In this document: positions 9,153-17,989 of the stretch, one piece after another
Layout: each line of letters begins with the position of its first letter
How positions within the stretch are numbered: the first letter of the stretch is position 1
From: Actinomycetes bacterium
Lineage (GTDB): Bacteria > Actinomycetota > Actinomycetes > Mycobacteriales > Mycobacteriaceae
Direction of reading: 5' to 3'
DNA: 30,870 bases
Assembly (NCBI GenBank): GCA_023388385.1
Contig: JAEWGK010000010.1
Coordinates: 1 to 30,870 of the forward strand
The notes under the pieces: model-generated
Databases searched by the model: none
What the model was told of the DNA's origin: nothing
The model's input: the letters and a program-made list of their open reading frames with translations, nothing else
Program-made: the position numbers and the translations under genes

Positions 9153-10223
9153 GTGAGCAACGACTACGGCGATGCGGGCGACGGCGCCCTCGGCGGATAC
9201 TGGCACGGACTCGACGCGATCCCGGCGGACCTCGGTCCGACGGTCGCGACCATCGGCGTCTTCGACGGAGTCCACCGCGGCCATCGCGCGCTCATCGGCT
9301 CCGCCGTCGCGGCGGCCCGGGCGGCGGGCGTGCCGTCCGTGCTCATCACGCTGGACCCGAACCCGAAGGCGCTGTTCGCCCCGGACAAGGCCCCGGCCCA
9401 GCTGACGGACCTGCCGACCCGCGCGGAGCTGGCCCGTGCCGCCGGCATCGACCACGTCCTGGTCCTGCCGTTCACCCGTGAGCTGGCGGGCATGGAGCCG
9501 GAGGAGTTCGTCCGCGTCGTCCTGCACGACGCGCTGCACGCCCGCTCCGTCCACGTCGGCGAGAACTTCACCTACGGCCACAAGGCCGCGGGTACGGCGG
9601 AGACGCTGCCCGTCCACTGCGCGGAACACGGCATGGCGGCCGTCGTCGTCGACCTGCTGGAGGAGGGCGACCACGGCCGCGTGAGCTCCACCCGCGTCCG
9701 CGGGCTGCTCGCCGAAGGCGACGTCGCCGCGGCCGCCGAGCTGCTCGGCCACCCGTACATGCTCTCCGGCGAGGTCGTGCGCGGCCAGGGTCGCGGCGGC
9801 TCCCAGCTGGGCTTTCCGACGGCCAACCTCGGCTTCGACCCGGAGGTCGCCGTGCCGGCCGACGGCGTCTACGCCTGCCGGTTCCGCGTGACCCCCGGCC
9901 CGGAACGCGCCGACGCCGATCCGGACGGCGACATGGAGCTCGGCGCGTGGTACCCGGCCGCGACGTCGGTCGGCACGAACACGACGTTCGGCGACACCGC
10001 CCGCACGGTCGAAGCGCACGTCATCGGCCGCGACGCCGACCTCTACGGCCTGCGCGGCAGCCTGGAGTTCGTCGGCCGCATCCGGGGCATGGTCACGTTC
10101 GACGGGGCGGAGGCGCTCATCGAGCGCATGCACGTCGACGTCGACGAGGCCCTGGAGATGCTCGGCGAGCCCCCGCGACCCGCCGCGGACGGCGATTGGG
10201 GGATCCGGCCCCCGGCCTGGTAA
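9153..10223 (+). CDS. ribF: Bifunctional riboflavin kinase / FAD synthetase
   Basis: RibF phosphorylates riboflavin to FMN and adenylates FMN to FAD. The 356-residue protein has the N-terminal FMN adenylyltransferase domain with IGVFDGVHRGHRAL near residues 32-45 and SSTRVRGLLAEGD near 180-192, then the C-terminal flavokinase domain with RGQGRGGSQLGFPTANL near 210-226. The start is GTG 9153, the codon best fitting the conserved N-terminal length; no Shine-Dalgarno precedes it. The stop TAA at 10221 overlaps the candidate rpsO -10 box. The ribF-rpsO-pnp order is typical of actinobacteria. Confidence 0.95.
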   Translation: MSNDYGDAGDGALGGYWHGLDAIPADLGPTVATIGVFDGVHRGHRALIGSAVAAARAAGVPSVLITLDPNPKALFAPDKAPAQLTDLPTRAELARAAGIDHVLVLPFTRELAGMEPEEFVRVVLHDALHARSVHVGENFTYGHKAAGTAETLPVHCAEHGMAAVVVDLLEEGDHGRVSSTRVRGLLAEGDVAAAAELLGHPYMLSGEVVRGQGRGGSQLGFPTANLGFDPEVAVPADGVYACRFRVTPGPERADADPDGDMELGAWYPAATSVGTNTTFGDTARTVEAHVIGRDADLYGLRGSLEFVGRIRGMVTFDGAEALIERMHVDVDEALEMLGEPPRPAADGDWGIRPPAW

Positions 10224-10226
10224 CCT
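10196..10226 (+). promoter_or_regulatory. Likely promoter of rpsO
   Basis: TTGGGG at 10196-10201 and TAACCT at 10221-10226 (TAnnnT, overlapping the ribF stop codon) are 19 bp apart. The predicted leader of about 108 nt contains a small gcccc/ggggc hairpin around 10270 and ends with AAGGAG (10329-10334) before the rpsO ATG. S15 is known to autoregulate through its leader in several bacteria; a comparable fold here was not established. Confidence 0.45.
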
Positions 10227-10340
10227 GGCCGCTCGGTCGCGACCGTGGTCCACGTCGGTCGTGCGCCGCCCCGTCCGCGGGGCACCGGAGAGTGGACTGA
10301 GACAACCACCACAACCCCACATCGAGAGAAGGAGACGCGC

Positions 10341-10610
10341 ATGGCGCTGTCCGCCCAGGAGAAGAGCGACATCCTCAAGGAGTTCGGCCTGCACGAGACC
10401 GACACCGGCTCACCGGAGGCCCAGGTCGCGCTGCTGACCACCCGCATCCGCCAGCTGACGGAGCACCTGAAGTACCACAAGCACGACCACCACTCCCGCC
10501 GTGGTCTGCTGCTGCTGGTCGGCCGCCGCAAGGGCCTGCTGAAGTACCTGCAGGACAACGACGTCAACCGCTACCGCTCCCTCATCGAGCGCCTCGGTCT
10601 GCGCCGCTAG
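10341..10610 (+). CDS. rpsO: 30S ribosomal protein S15
   Basis: S15 is a primary 16S rRNA-binding protein of the small-subunit platform and contacts 23S rRNA in an intersubunit bridge. The 89-residue product shows the universal features: [14 protein letters not shown] near residues 22-35, [11 protein letters not shown] near 48-58, and the ending [12 protein letters not shown]. The ATG at 10341 has an AAGGAG 6 nt upstream; open frame further 5' is not coding. A perfect hairpin follows 43 nt after the stop, so most transcripts may end before pnp. Confidence 0.98.
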   Translation: MALSAQEKSDILKEFGLHETDTGSPEAQVALLTTRIRQLTEHLKYHKHDHHSRRGLLLLVGRRKGLLKYLQDNDVNRYRSLIERLGLRR

Positions 10611-10653
10611 GGTCGGCGTGACGACGGCCGCCGCCCCACGGGGCGCGCGGTGA

Positions 10654-10694
10654 GCGGAGGGCCCGCCCGGAAACGATCCGGGCGGGCCCTCCGC
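10654..10694 (+). terminator. Perfect 18-bp hairpin after rpsO
   Basis: Arms 10654-10671 and 10677-10694 are exact reverse complements with a 5-nt loop (AACGA). The stem is almost entirely G-C and has no T-run. It lies between rpsO and pnp and probably terminates or processes rpsO mRNA; pnp has its own possible -10 box downstream. Confidence 0.8.
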
Positions 10695-10762
10695 CGATCC
10701 CGGGGGAGGGGACGGGTCGAGCCCCGACCGCGTGCCGAATGGCCCCCGCCCACCTGCGCTGA

Positions 10763-10768
10763 TAGGGT
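10763..10768 (+). promoter_or_regulatory. Possible -10 box of pnp
   Basis: TAGGGT fits TAnnnT and lies between the rpsO hairpin and pnp. No clear -35 is seen. The predicted leader of about 80 nt holds a 6-bp stem (gggcgg ... ccgccc, about 10796-10816) and only a weak GAAAG before the pnp ATG. Confidence 0.35.
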
Positions 10769-10853
10769 TGGCGGAGGCCCCGAGACGAGAGGAACGGGCG
10801 GCAACGATGACCGCCCTGGGGGCACGACTCACGAAAGACGTGGTTACCACCGC

Positions 10854-13103
10854 ATGAGCGACAACAACCAGTACGACTACGACGAGGACTACGACGACAT
10901 CGTCGAGGCCGTCGCCGTGATCGACAACGGCGACTTCGGCACGCGCGAGGTGCGCTTCGAGACCGGCCAGCTGGCCCTGCAGGCCGACGGCTCCGCCACC
11001 GCCTACCTCGACGACGAGACGATGATGCTGGCCACCACCTGCGCGTCCAACAAGCCGCGCGAGGGCTTCGACTTCTTCCCGCTGACCGTGGACGTCGAGG
11101 AGCGGATGTACGCCGCCGGCCGCATCCCCGGTTCGTTCTTCCGCCGCGAGGGCCGCCCCTCGACCGACGCCATCCTGGCCTGCCGCCTGATCGACCGCCC
11201 GCTGCGCCCGACCTTCACCAAGGGCCTGCGCAACGAGGTCCAGATCATCATCACCGTGATGTCCCTGGACCCGAAGGACATGTACGACGTCGTGGCCATC
11301 AACGCCGCCTCCGCCGCCACCCAGCTGTCCGGCCTGCCGGTCTCCGGGCCGGTCGGCGGCGTCCGCATGGCGCTGGTCGCCGACGACGCCCACCCGAAGG
11401 GCCAGTGGGTGGCCTTCCCGACCCGCGAACAGCACAAGAACGCACTGTTCGAGCTGGTCGTCGCCGGCCGCCTGACCGGGAGGGCCAAGGGCCGCGGCCG
11501 CGGCAAGAAGAAGGACGACGTCGCCATCATGATGGTGGAGGCCGGCGCGACCGAGCAGGTCGCCGACCTCGTCGCCCAGGGCCGCCCGGCCCCGACCGAG
11601 AAGGTCGTCGCCGAGGGCCTGGAGGCGGCGAAGCCGCACATCGCGGCCCTGTGCCGCGCGCAGCAGCAGCTGGCCGACGAGGCCGCGCAGGACGTCCGCG
11701 ACTTCGAGCTGTTCCCGCCGTACAACGACGACGTGTACGCGTCCGTCGAGGCCGAGTGCCGCGACCGCCTGGCCGAGCTGCTGAAGCTGCCGGGCAAGCA
11801 GGAGCGCGACGAGGCGACGAACGAGTACATGGCGGAGCTCGTCGACAAGCTCTCCGGGGAGTTCCCGGAGCGCGAAAAGGAGATCGCGAACGCCTACAAC
11901 GCGGTCATGAAGGACATCGTCCGGAACATGATCCTCACCGAGGGCTTCCGCATCGACGGCCGCGCCACCACCGACATCCGCGATCTGGGCGTCGAGGTGG
12001 AGCTCATCCCGCGCGCCCACGGCTCCGCCCTGTTCGAGCGTGGCGAGACCCAGATCCTGGGCGTCACCACGCTGGACATGATGAAGATGGAGCAGCAGAT
12101 CGATTCGCTCGGCCCGGTCGATCACAAGCGCTACATGCACCATTACAACTTCCCGCCGTACTCCACCGGCGAGACCGGCCGCGTCGGCTCCCCGAAGCGC
12201 CGCGAGATCGGCCACGGCGCCCTCGCCGAGCGCGCCCTGCTGCCGGTGCTGCCGTCGCGCGAGGAGTTCCCGTACGCCATCCGCCAGGTCTCCGAGGCAC
12301 TGGGCTCCAACGGCTCGACGTCGATGGGCTCCGTCTGCGCCTCCACGCTGTCGCTGCTCAATGCCGGTGTTCCGCTGAAGGCCCCGGTCGCGGGCATCGC
12401 GATGGGCCTGGTCTCCGGGGAGGTCGACGGCGAGACGAAGTACGTCGCCCTCACCGACATCCTGGGCGCGGAGGACGCGTTCGGCGACATGGACTTCAAG
12501 GTCGCCGGCACCTCCCAGTACGTCACCGCCCTGCAGCTGGACACCAAGCTCGACGGCATCCCGTCGCAGGTGCTGGCGCAGGCGCTGGATCAGGCCCGCG
12601 ACGCGCGCCTGACCATCCTGGACACGATGGCCGACGCCATCGACGGCCCGGACGAGATGAGCCCGCTCGCGCCGAAGATCACGACGATCACCATCCCGGT
12701 CTCCAAGATCGGCGAGGTCATCGGCCCAAAGGGCAAGATCATCAACGGCATCACCGAGGAGACCGGTGCCGACGTCTCCATCGAGGACGACGGCACCATC
12801 TACGTCTCCGCCGCCAACGGCGAGGCCGCCGACGCCGCGATCGAGAAGATCAACGCCATCGCCAACCCGCAGCTGCCGAAGGTCGGGGAGCGCTACCTGG
12901 GCACCGTCGTCAAGACGACCGCCTTCGGCGCGTTCGTGTCCCTGGTCCCCGGCCGCGACGGCCTGGTCCACATCTCCAAGCTGGGCGACGGCAAGCGCAT
13001 CGACAAGGTCGAGGACGTCGTCACCGTCGGCGACAAGCTGCAGGTCGAGATCGCGGACATCGACAACCGCGGCAAGATCTCCCTCGTGCCGGTCAAGGAG
13101 TAG
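10854..13103 (+). CDS. pnp: Polyribonucleotide nucleotidyltransferase (PNPase)
   Basis: PNPase degrades RNA 3' to 5' by phosphorolysis and can add heteropolymeric tails. The 749-residue protein has an acidic lead-in of about 20 residues rich in Asp/Glu/Tyr, a first RNase PH domain (about 25-260, with [14 protein letters not shown]), a linker helical domain, a second RNase PH domain (about 360-600) with the active-site stretch [11 protein letters not shown], a KH domain with [10 protein letters not shown] near 616-630, and an S1 domain from about residue 676 ([13 protein letters not shown]). Length and order match actinobacterial PNPase (GpsI). ATG 10854 is chosen because it directly precedes the conserved N-terminus; its ribosome binding site is weak. 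Confidence 0.97.
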   Translation: MSDNNQYDYDEDYDDIVEAVAVIDNGDFGTREVRFETGQLALQADGSATAYLDDETMMLATTCASNKPREGFDFFPLTVDVEERMYAAGRIPGSFFRREGRPSTDAILACRLIDRPLRPTFTKGLRNEVQIIITVMSLDPKDMYDVVAINAASAATQLSGLPVSGPVGGVRMALVADDAHPKGQWVAFPTREQHKNALFELVVAGRLTGRAKGRGRGKKKDDVAIMMVEAGATEQVADLVAQGRPAPTEKVVAEGLEAAKPHIAALCRAQQQLADEAAQDVRDFELFPPYNDDVYASVEAECRDRLAELLKLPGKQERDEATNEYMAELVDKLSGEFPEREKEIANAYNAVMKDIVRNMILTEGFRIDGRATTDIRDLGVEVELIPRAHGSALFERGETQILGVTTLDMMKMEQQIDSLGPVDHKRYMHHYNFPPYSTGETGRVGSPKRREIGHGALAERALLPVLPSREEFPYAIRQVSEALGSNGSTSMGSVCASTLSLLNAGVPLKAPVAGIAMGLVSGEVDGETKYVALTDILGAEDAFGDMDFKVAGTSQYVTALQLDTKLDGIPSQVLAQALDQARDARLTILDTMADAIDGPDEMSPLAPKITTITIPVSKIGEVIGPKGKIINGITEETGADVSIEDDGTIYVSAANGEAADAAIEKINAIANPQLPKVGERYLGTVVKTTAFGAFVSLVPGRDGLVHISKLGDGKRIDKVEDVVTVGDKLQVEIADIDNRGKISLVPVKE

Positions 13104-13139
13104 CGCCTCCCGCCCGGCCGCACGTGCCCGGGCATCGCG

Positions 13140-13185
13140 TGACGACGGCGCCCATCCCCGTGCCCGGGGGCGGGCGCCGTCGTCA
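13140..13185 (+). terminator. Hairpin after pnp
   Basis: Exact 14-bp arms (13140-13153 and 13172-13185) enclose an 18-nt loop, 37 nt after the pnp stop, with no T-run. Together with the next hairpin it separates the convergent pnp and dppA genes, and either could work in both directions. Confidence 0.75.
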
Positions 13186-13228
13186 TCACGCACGATGCGG
13201 CGGGGATGGGTGGGCCGCATATGCGGAA

Positions 13229-13260
13229 GGGCCCCGCCATCGACGCGGATGGCGGGGCCC
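13229..13260 (-). terminator. Hairpin after the dpp operon
   Basis: Exact 13-bp arms (13229-13241 and 13248-13260) with a 6-nt loop (GACGCG) lie 33 nt beyond the dppA stop on the minus strand. It is the expected terminator of the importer operon. A 12-bp perfect palindrome (ccgcatatgcgg, 13215-13226) sits beside it. Confidence 0.72.
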
Positions 13261-13292
13261 CGACGCCGGGGGCTCCGGGGGAGCCGGGAAGG

Positions 13293-14963
13293 CTACTTAG
13301 CCCAGCCGACGTTCTCCCACGGGATGACGCCGAACATCATCGGGCCGTAGTTGGCCAGGCCCGGCTTGACCGCGCTGATCTGCGGGCGGGTCATCGACGG
13401 CATGATGCCGTAGAGGTGGAACGCCTCCTTCTCCAGCTCGTTGGCGCGCGCGATCTGCTCCTCGGCGGTCGGCAGCTTCTGGAGCTCCTCGATCTTCTTG
13501 TCGAACTCGGGGGTGCCGGTGCCGGACTTGTTGAGCTCGGAATCGGAGCTGTAGATCTGGCCGAAGTACGCGACGCCGTACGGGTCGGAGGACGAGAAGC
13601 CCATGCCGATGAGATCGAAGTCCTTCTCCATCATGATCCTGGAGAAGTCGGAGGACGGGCGCTCCTCGATCTGCAGGTCGACTCCGATGCCCTTCATCAT
13701 GGCCTGCAGCGCCTGCGCCAGGCCCTTCTGCGTGGGGTCGTCGCCGAGCAGCGGGTAGCGGACGGTCAGCTTCCCGCCGTCCTTCTCGCGGATGCCGTCC
13801 TGGCCGGCGGTCCAGCCGGCCTCGTCGAGGAGGGACGCGGCCTTCTCCGGGTCGAACTGGACGACCTCGCCGAAGTTGTCCTCGTAGCCCTCCTGGGACT
13901 CGAAGAGGGTGAAGGAGCCCGGGGCGTTCTCCTCGTAGTCGAGGCCCTGGAAGCGGATGTCGGCGAGCTGCTTGCGGTCGATTCCGCGCATGATGGCCTC
14001 GCGGACCTTGGCGTCGCCCAGGAGCGGTGCGTCGGCGTTGAGGACGTAGAGGTTCGTCGACGCCTCGCGGCCGTTGCGGATTTCGATGGCGTCGCCCATC
14101 TGGCGGGCGGTGGCCAGGCGGTCGGCGGTGCCGACGCCGGTGGCGTCGATTTCGCCATTGCGGAAGGCGTTGAGGGAGGCCTGGTCCTCCATGTAGCGCA
14201 GGGACACGCGATCGAGCTTGGCGGGCTCGCCCCACCACTTGTCGTTGCGGACGAAGGAGACCTCGCCCTTCTGGAAATCGACGTTCTCGACGGTGAACGG
14301 GCCGGCGCCCCACTCCGGGTGCAGCTTCTTCAGGTACGCCTCGTTGAAGGTCTTCGCGTCCTTCACCTGCGGGGGGACGAGCTCATTGAAGAGGCCCTTC
14401 CACCACGGCCACGGCTGCGAGAACGTGACGACGGCCTGCTTGTCGTTGTCGCCGGCCGTGACGGACTCGATGAGTTCGTAGCCGTCGGTGGAGTTCGGGA
14501 CGACGTCCCCGTTCGTGCCGTTGTTGAACTTCCAGGTGTTCTCGAAGGCCCTCCAGTCGATCGGCGTGCCGTCGTTGTAGGTGGCCTTGTCGTTGATGGT
14601 GAACGTGACGACGGTGCGGTCGTCGTTCGAGTCGTCCTTGACGTCCGTGATGTAGGCCGGGTTCGGGGCGTACTCGCCCTCCGGCGTGAACGTGGCGAGC
14701 ACCGGGTTGTACAGGCGCCACACGTCCTTCGTGTACCGCGTTCCGTCCGCGTGGAAGGTGTTCTGCTGCTCCGAGAGCTCGTCGAGGGCGAGGTTCAACT
14801 CGCCGCCGTCCTTGATCTGATCGCGCTCCATCGGGTTGTAGTCCGCGACCTGGCTGTGGTCGATTCCGGCGCCGGCGTCCCCGCCGTCGCCGCCGCAGCC
14901 GGTCAGCACGAGGCCGGCGGCCGCGATGACCGCGGCCAGCTTGCCGCGCATCGTGGTCTTCAT
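13293..14963 (-). CDS. Peptide-type ABC transporter substrate-binding lipoprotein (SBP family 5)
   Basis: This is the extracellular receptor of the importer encoded upstream. The 556-residue precursor has a basic N-terminus, a hydrophobic helix and the lipobox LTGC with Cys23, so it should be cleaved by signal peptidase II and anchored to the outer face of the membrane. The mature part is a family-5 solute-binding protein (DppA/OppA type), with the typical opening LNLALDELSEQQNTF and central WGAGPF ... VRNDKWWG region. A strong AAGGAG lies 6 nt before ATG 14963. It is the last gene of the operon, 65 nt after dppDF, an unusual place for a binding protein. Family 5 also covers nickel, heme and sugar binders; peptide is the likeliest ligand given the partner genes. 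Confidence 0.9.
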   Translation of the reverse strand: MKTTMRGKLAAVIAAAGLVLTGCGGDGGDAGAGIDHSQVADYNPMERDQIKDGGELNLALDELSEQQNTFHADGTRYTKDVWRLYNPVLATFTPEGEYAPNPAYITDVKDDSNDDRTVVTFTINDKATYNDGTPIDWRAFENTWKFNNGTNGDVVPNSTDGYELIESVTAGDNDKQAVVTFSQPWPWWKGLFNELVPPQVKDAKTFNEAYLKKLHPEWGAGPFTVENVDFQKGEVSFVRNDKWWGEPAKLDRVSLRYMEDQASLNAFRNGEIDATGVGTADRLATARQMGDAIEIRNGREASTNLYVLNADAPLLGDAKVREAIMRGIDRKQLADIRFQGLDYEENAPGSFTLFESQEGYEDNFGEVVQFDPEKAASLLDEAGWTAGQDGIREKDGGKLTVRYPLLGDDPTQKGLAQALQAMMKGIGVDLQIEERPSSDFSRIMMEKDFDLIGMGFSSSDPYGVAYFGQIYSSDSELNKSGTGTPEFDKKIEELQKLPTAEEQIARANELEKEAFHLYGIMPSMTRPQISAVKPGLANYGPMMFGVIPWENVGWAK

Positions 14964-15028
14964 CGTTCGCTCCTTCGATATTCGGGAGTGGGGCCGGGCG
15001 GCCCCGGGGGACGGTCCCCGGTGGGGTC

Positions 15029-17026
15029 CTATGCCCGCTTCCAGCCGGGGAAACGGCGTTTCAGCCTTCCGGCCGGCCCCCCGTCGTCCTCGGTGATGGC
15101 AGTGGGCAGGTCTTCGGGCACCGGTACGCGCTCGCGGTCGCGCTCGACCGCGGGATCCGGGACGGGGATCGCCGACAGGAGCGCGCGCGTGTATGGGTGC
15201 TGCGGGTGGTCGAACACGTCGTCGACGTCGCCGAACTCCACGAACTCGCCGCGGTACATGACGGCGACGCGATCGGAGAGGTGCCGGATGACGGACAGGT
15301 CGTGCGCGACGAAGAGGTACGAGACGCCGAGGCGCCGCTTCAGGTCGTCCAGGAGGTTGATCATGCCCGCCTGGATGGACACGTCCAGGGCGGACACCGG
15401 CTCGTCCAGGACGATGAGCTTCGGGTGCGTCGCCAGGGCGCGGGCCAGGCCGATGCGCTGGCGCTGGCCGCCGGAGAAGTGGCCCGGGAAGCGATCGATC
15501 TGGCTGGCGTCGAGGCCGACGAGTCCCATGAGCTCCGCGACGCGCTCGTCGACGTCGCCGTCCCAGCCAAGGGACCGCAGCGGCTCCGCGATGATGTCCC
15601 GGATGGTCAGGCGCGGGTCCAGGGAGCTCATCGGGTCCTGGAAGACGATCTGGATGTCGCGGCGCGCGTCCAGGCGCTCCTTCCTCGACATGGAGCCGGC
15701 GTCGCGGCCGGTGAGCCGGATCGTGGTGCCGTCGGCGGGCTGGAGATCCATGATCTCCAGCAGGGTGGTGGTCTTTCCACAGCCGGACTCGCCGACGATG
15801 GCCATGCACTCGCCCTCGCGGACGTCGAACGTCAGGCCGCGGACCGCGTGGACCGTGCCGACGCGGCGCTTGAGCAGCGCACCCTTGGTCAGCGGAAACT
15901 CCTTGACCAGGTTCTCCACCTCGAGCACTGGCTCGCGCTCCTCACGCGGAACGCCCGCGAAGCGGTCCTCCGGGAGCTCGGGAGCGGGGAACAGCTCGCG
16001 GCCTTCCAGCTTTCCGTCGGTGATCTCGTCGGCGCGGATGCACGAGGTCCAGTGGCGGTCGGAGCCGTTGAGCAGTCGCTGCGGCGGCTCCTCCGCGTCG
16101 CACGCCGCGGTGTGGACCGGGCAGCGCGGCGCGAAGGGGCAGCCCGGGGGCAGATCGACGAGCACCGGCGGGTGGCCCTCGATGGGGGAGAGGGCGCCGT
16201 CGCCGGAGACGTCCGGTCGCGGGGTCGAGCCGAGCAGGCCGATCGTGTACGGCATGTGCGGGTCGGCGAACAGCTCGTCGACGCCGGCGCGTTCGACCGG
16301 GCGGCCGGCGTACATGACTAGCACGTCGTCGGCGGTGCCGGCGACCACGCCCATGTCGTGGGTGATCATGATGGTCGCCGCGCCCGTCTCCTTCTGGGCC
16401 AGCTTGATGAGATCGAGGATTTGGGCCTGGATGGTGACGTCCAGGGCCGTCGTCGGCTCGTCCGCGATGAGCACGCGGGGTTGGTTGGCGATGGCGATGG
16501 CGATGACGGCGCGCTGGCGCATGCCGCCGGAGAACTCGTGCGGGAACGACTTGACGCGCTTGTCGGGGGCCGGGACGCCGACGAGGTCGAGGAGCTCGAC
16601 CGCCTGCTTCCAGGCCTTCTGGCGGCTGATGTTCTGGTGGCACTGGATGGCCTCGACGATTTGGTCGCCGATGGTGAACACCGGGGTGAGCGCTGACAGC
16701 GGGTCCTGGAAGATCATGCCGATCTCGGAGCCGCGAATGGACGCCATCTCCTTCTCGGACCGGCCCAGCAGCTCGACGCCCGCGAGCTTCGCGGAGCCCT
16801 CGATGGTGGCGTAGTCCGGCAGCAGGCCCATGACGGCCAACGAGGAGACGGACTTGCCGGAGCCGGACTCGCCGACGATGCCGAGGGTGCGGCCCGGGTA
16901 GAGGTCGAAGTCGACGCCGCGGACGGCGGTGACGACGCCGGCCTCCGACGGGAAGGAGACGGTGAGGTCTCGGACGGAGAGGACGGGTTCGCCGGCCGGG
17001 GTGGCCGGGATCATGCTGGCGGTCAT
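15029..17026 (-). CDS. Fused dipeptide/oligopeptide ABC transporter ATPase (DppD-DppF fusion)
   Basis: One 665-residue protein carries both ATPases of the importer. The first (about 14-330) has Walker A GESGSGKS at 52-59, signature FSGGMRQR at 165-172, Walker B LIADEPT near 186-192, and the oligopeptide-type C-terminal Cys motif GCPFAPRCPVHTAAC (295-309), which in this family can bind an Fe-S cluster or metal. The second (about 367-640) has Walker A GESGCGKT at 412-419, signature FSGGQRQR at 517-524 and Walker B LIVLDEP at 537-543; its Cys-containing C-terminal motif is not evident. ATG 17026 overlaps the dppC stop (ATGA). Fusions of this kind are common in actinobacteria and supply both nucleotide-binding sites. 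Confidence 0.94.
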   Translation of the reverse strand: MTASMIPATPAGEPVLSVRDLTVSFPSEAGVVTAVRGVDFDLYPGRTLGIVGESGSGKSVSSLAVMGLLPDYATIEGSAKLAGVELLGRSEKEMASIRGSEIGMIFQDPLSALTPVFTIGDQIVEAIQCHQNISRQKAWKQAVELLDLVGVPAPDKRVKSFPHEFSGGMRQRAVIAIAIANQPRVLIADEPTTALDVTIQAQILDLIKLAQKETGAATIMITHDMGVVAGTADDVLVMYAGRPVERAGVDELFADPHMPYTIGLLGSTPRPDVSGDGALSPIEGHPPVLVDLPPGCPFAPRCPVHTAACDAEEPPQRLLNGSDRHWTSCIRADEITDGKLEGRELFPAPELPEDRFAGVPREEREPVLEVENLVKEFPLTKGALLKRRVGTVHAVRGLTFDVREGECMAIVGESGCGKTTTLLEIMDLQPADGTTIRLTGRDAGSMSRKERLDARRDIQIVFQDPMSSLDPRLTIRDIIAEPLRSLGWDGDVDERVAELMGLVGLDASQIDRFPGHFSGGQRQRIGLARALATHPKLIVLDEPVSALDVSIQAGMINLLDDLKRRLGVSYLFVAHDLSVIRHLSDRVAVMYRGEFVEFGDVDDVFDHPQHPYTRALLSAIPVPDPAVERDRERVPVPEDLPTAITEDDGGPAGRLKRRFPGWKRA

Positions 17027-17988
17027 GCGCGGCCTCCGGCGTTGGAGTTCGGGTCGAGGGCGTCGCGGAGACCGTCCGCGATGAACGCCATCGACGTGGT
17101 GAGCAGGGTCAGGACGGCGGCGGGGATCCAGAACTGCCACGGCGAGGACTGCAGCGCGCCCGTGCCGACCGTGAGCAGGGTGCCCAGGGAGACGTCGGGG
17201 AGCTTGACGCCGAGGCCCAGGAAGGACAGGGCCGTCTCGGAGTTGACGGTGGAGACCACCGACAGGGCGAACTGGATGATGAGCAGCGAGCCGATGTTCG
17301 GGATGACGTGGCGCACCAGCGTGGTGAAGTCGCCGACGCCAATGTACTTGGCGGCGCGCACGAAGTCGTTTTCGCGCACCGACAGGGCCATCGCCCAGAT
17401 GACGCGGGCGGGGTAGGCCCAGCCGAAGGCGATGAGCACGACGATGAGGAGCTTCCAGTCACCGCCCGAGTCGGAGACCAGCAGGGCGATGAGCAGGAAG
17501 GACGGGATGGCCAGCAGGAAGTGGATGAGGGTCAGGATGACCTTCTCCACGCGGCCGCCGTACAGGGCGGCGCCGGCGCCGATGACGGCCGACAGGATGG
17601 ACACGCCCAGCGACACCGCGACGGCGATGACGAGGGAGCGGCCCAGGCCGTGAGCGGTCTGCGCGAACAGGTCGTTTCCGCTGCTGGTGGTGCCGAACCA
17701 GTGGTCGGGTGACGGGGGCTGGGACAGCGCCGTGAAGTCCGGCTCCGTGTAGTGCCAGTCCGTGAGGAACCGGCCGAACAGGGAGAACAGGACCAATCCG
17801 GCGAAGATGATCAGGCCGACGACGGCCATGCGGTTGCGGAGGAAACGGCGGCGGTAGAGCGTGAAGCGGCTCATGCCGTGCGCGGTCGCCGTCTTCTCGT
17901 CGGCCATCGTGGCGACGGCCGAGTCGGTGGGCGCGGTCTCCGGGGTGCCGTCGGAGGTCACGGTGAGATCGCGGTTGTTCATGGTCAT
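17023..17988 (-). CDS. Peptide-type ABC transporter permease, DppC-like
   Basis: This is the second membrane subunit of the importer. The 321-residue protein has a 35-40 residue polar N-terminal tail, then about six membrane helices. The cytoplasmic coupling loop YIGVGDFTTLVRHVIPN (EAA-type, near residues 215-231) contacts the ATPases. It carries the N-terminal OppC_N-type region (RRRFLRNRMAVVGL). The start at 17988 leaves a 1-nt gap after the dppB stop; a second in-frame ATG two codons later is equally possible. Downstream it overlaps dppDF by 4 nt, indicating translational coupling. Confidence 0.93.
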   Translation of the reverse strand: MTMNNRDLTVTSDGTPETAPTDSAVATMADEKTATAHGMSRFTLYRRRFLRNRMAVVGLIIFAGLVLFSLFGRFLTDWHYTEPDFTALSQPPSPDHWFGTTSSGNDLFAQTAHGLGRSLVIAVAVSLGVSILSAVIGAGAALYGGRVEKVILTLIHFLLAIPSFLLIALLVSDSGGDWKLLIVVLIAFGWAYPARVIWAMALSVRENDFVRAAKYIGVGDFTTLVRHVIPNIGSLLIIQFALSVVSTVNSETALSFLGLGVKLPDVSLGTLLTVGTGALQSSPWQFWIPAAVLTLLTTSMAFIADGLRDALDPNSNAGGRA

Positions 17989-17989
17989 G

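Noticed and set aside
10410..13220. 936-codon open frame on the minus strand opposite pnp
   Set aside because: Arg/Ala/Gly/Asp/Val-biased translation with no family signal; mirror of pnp codon bias in very GC-rich DNA.
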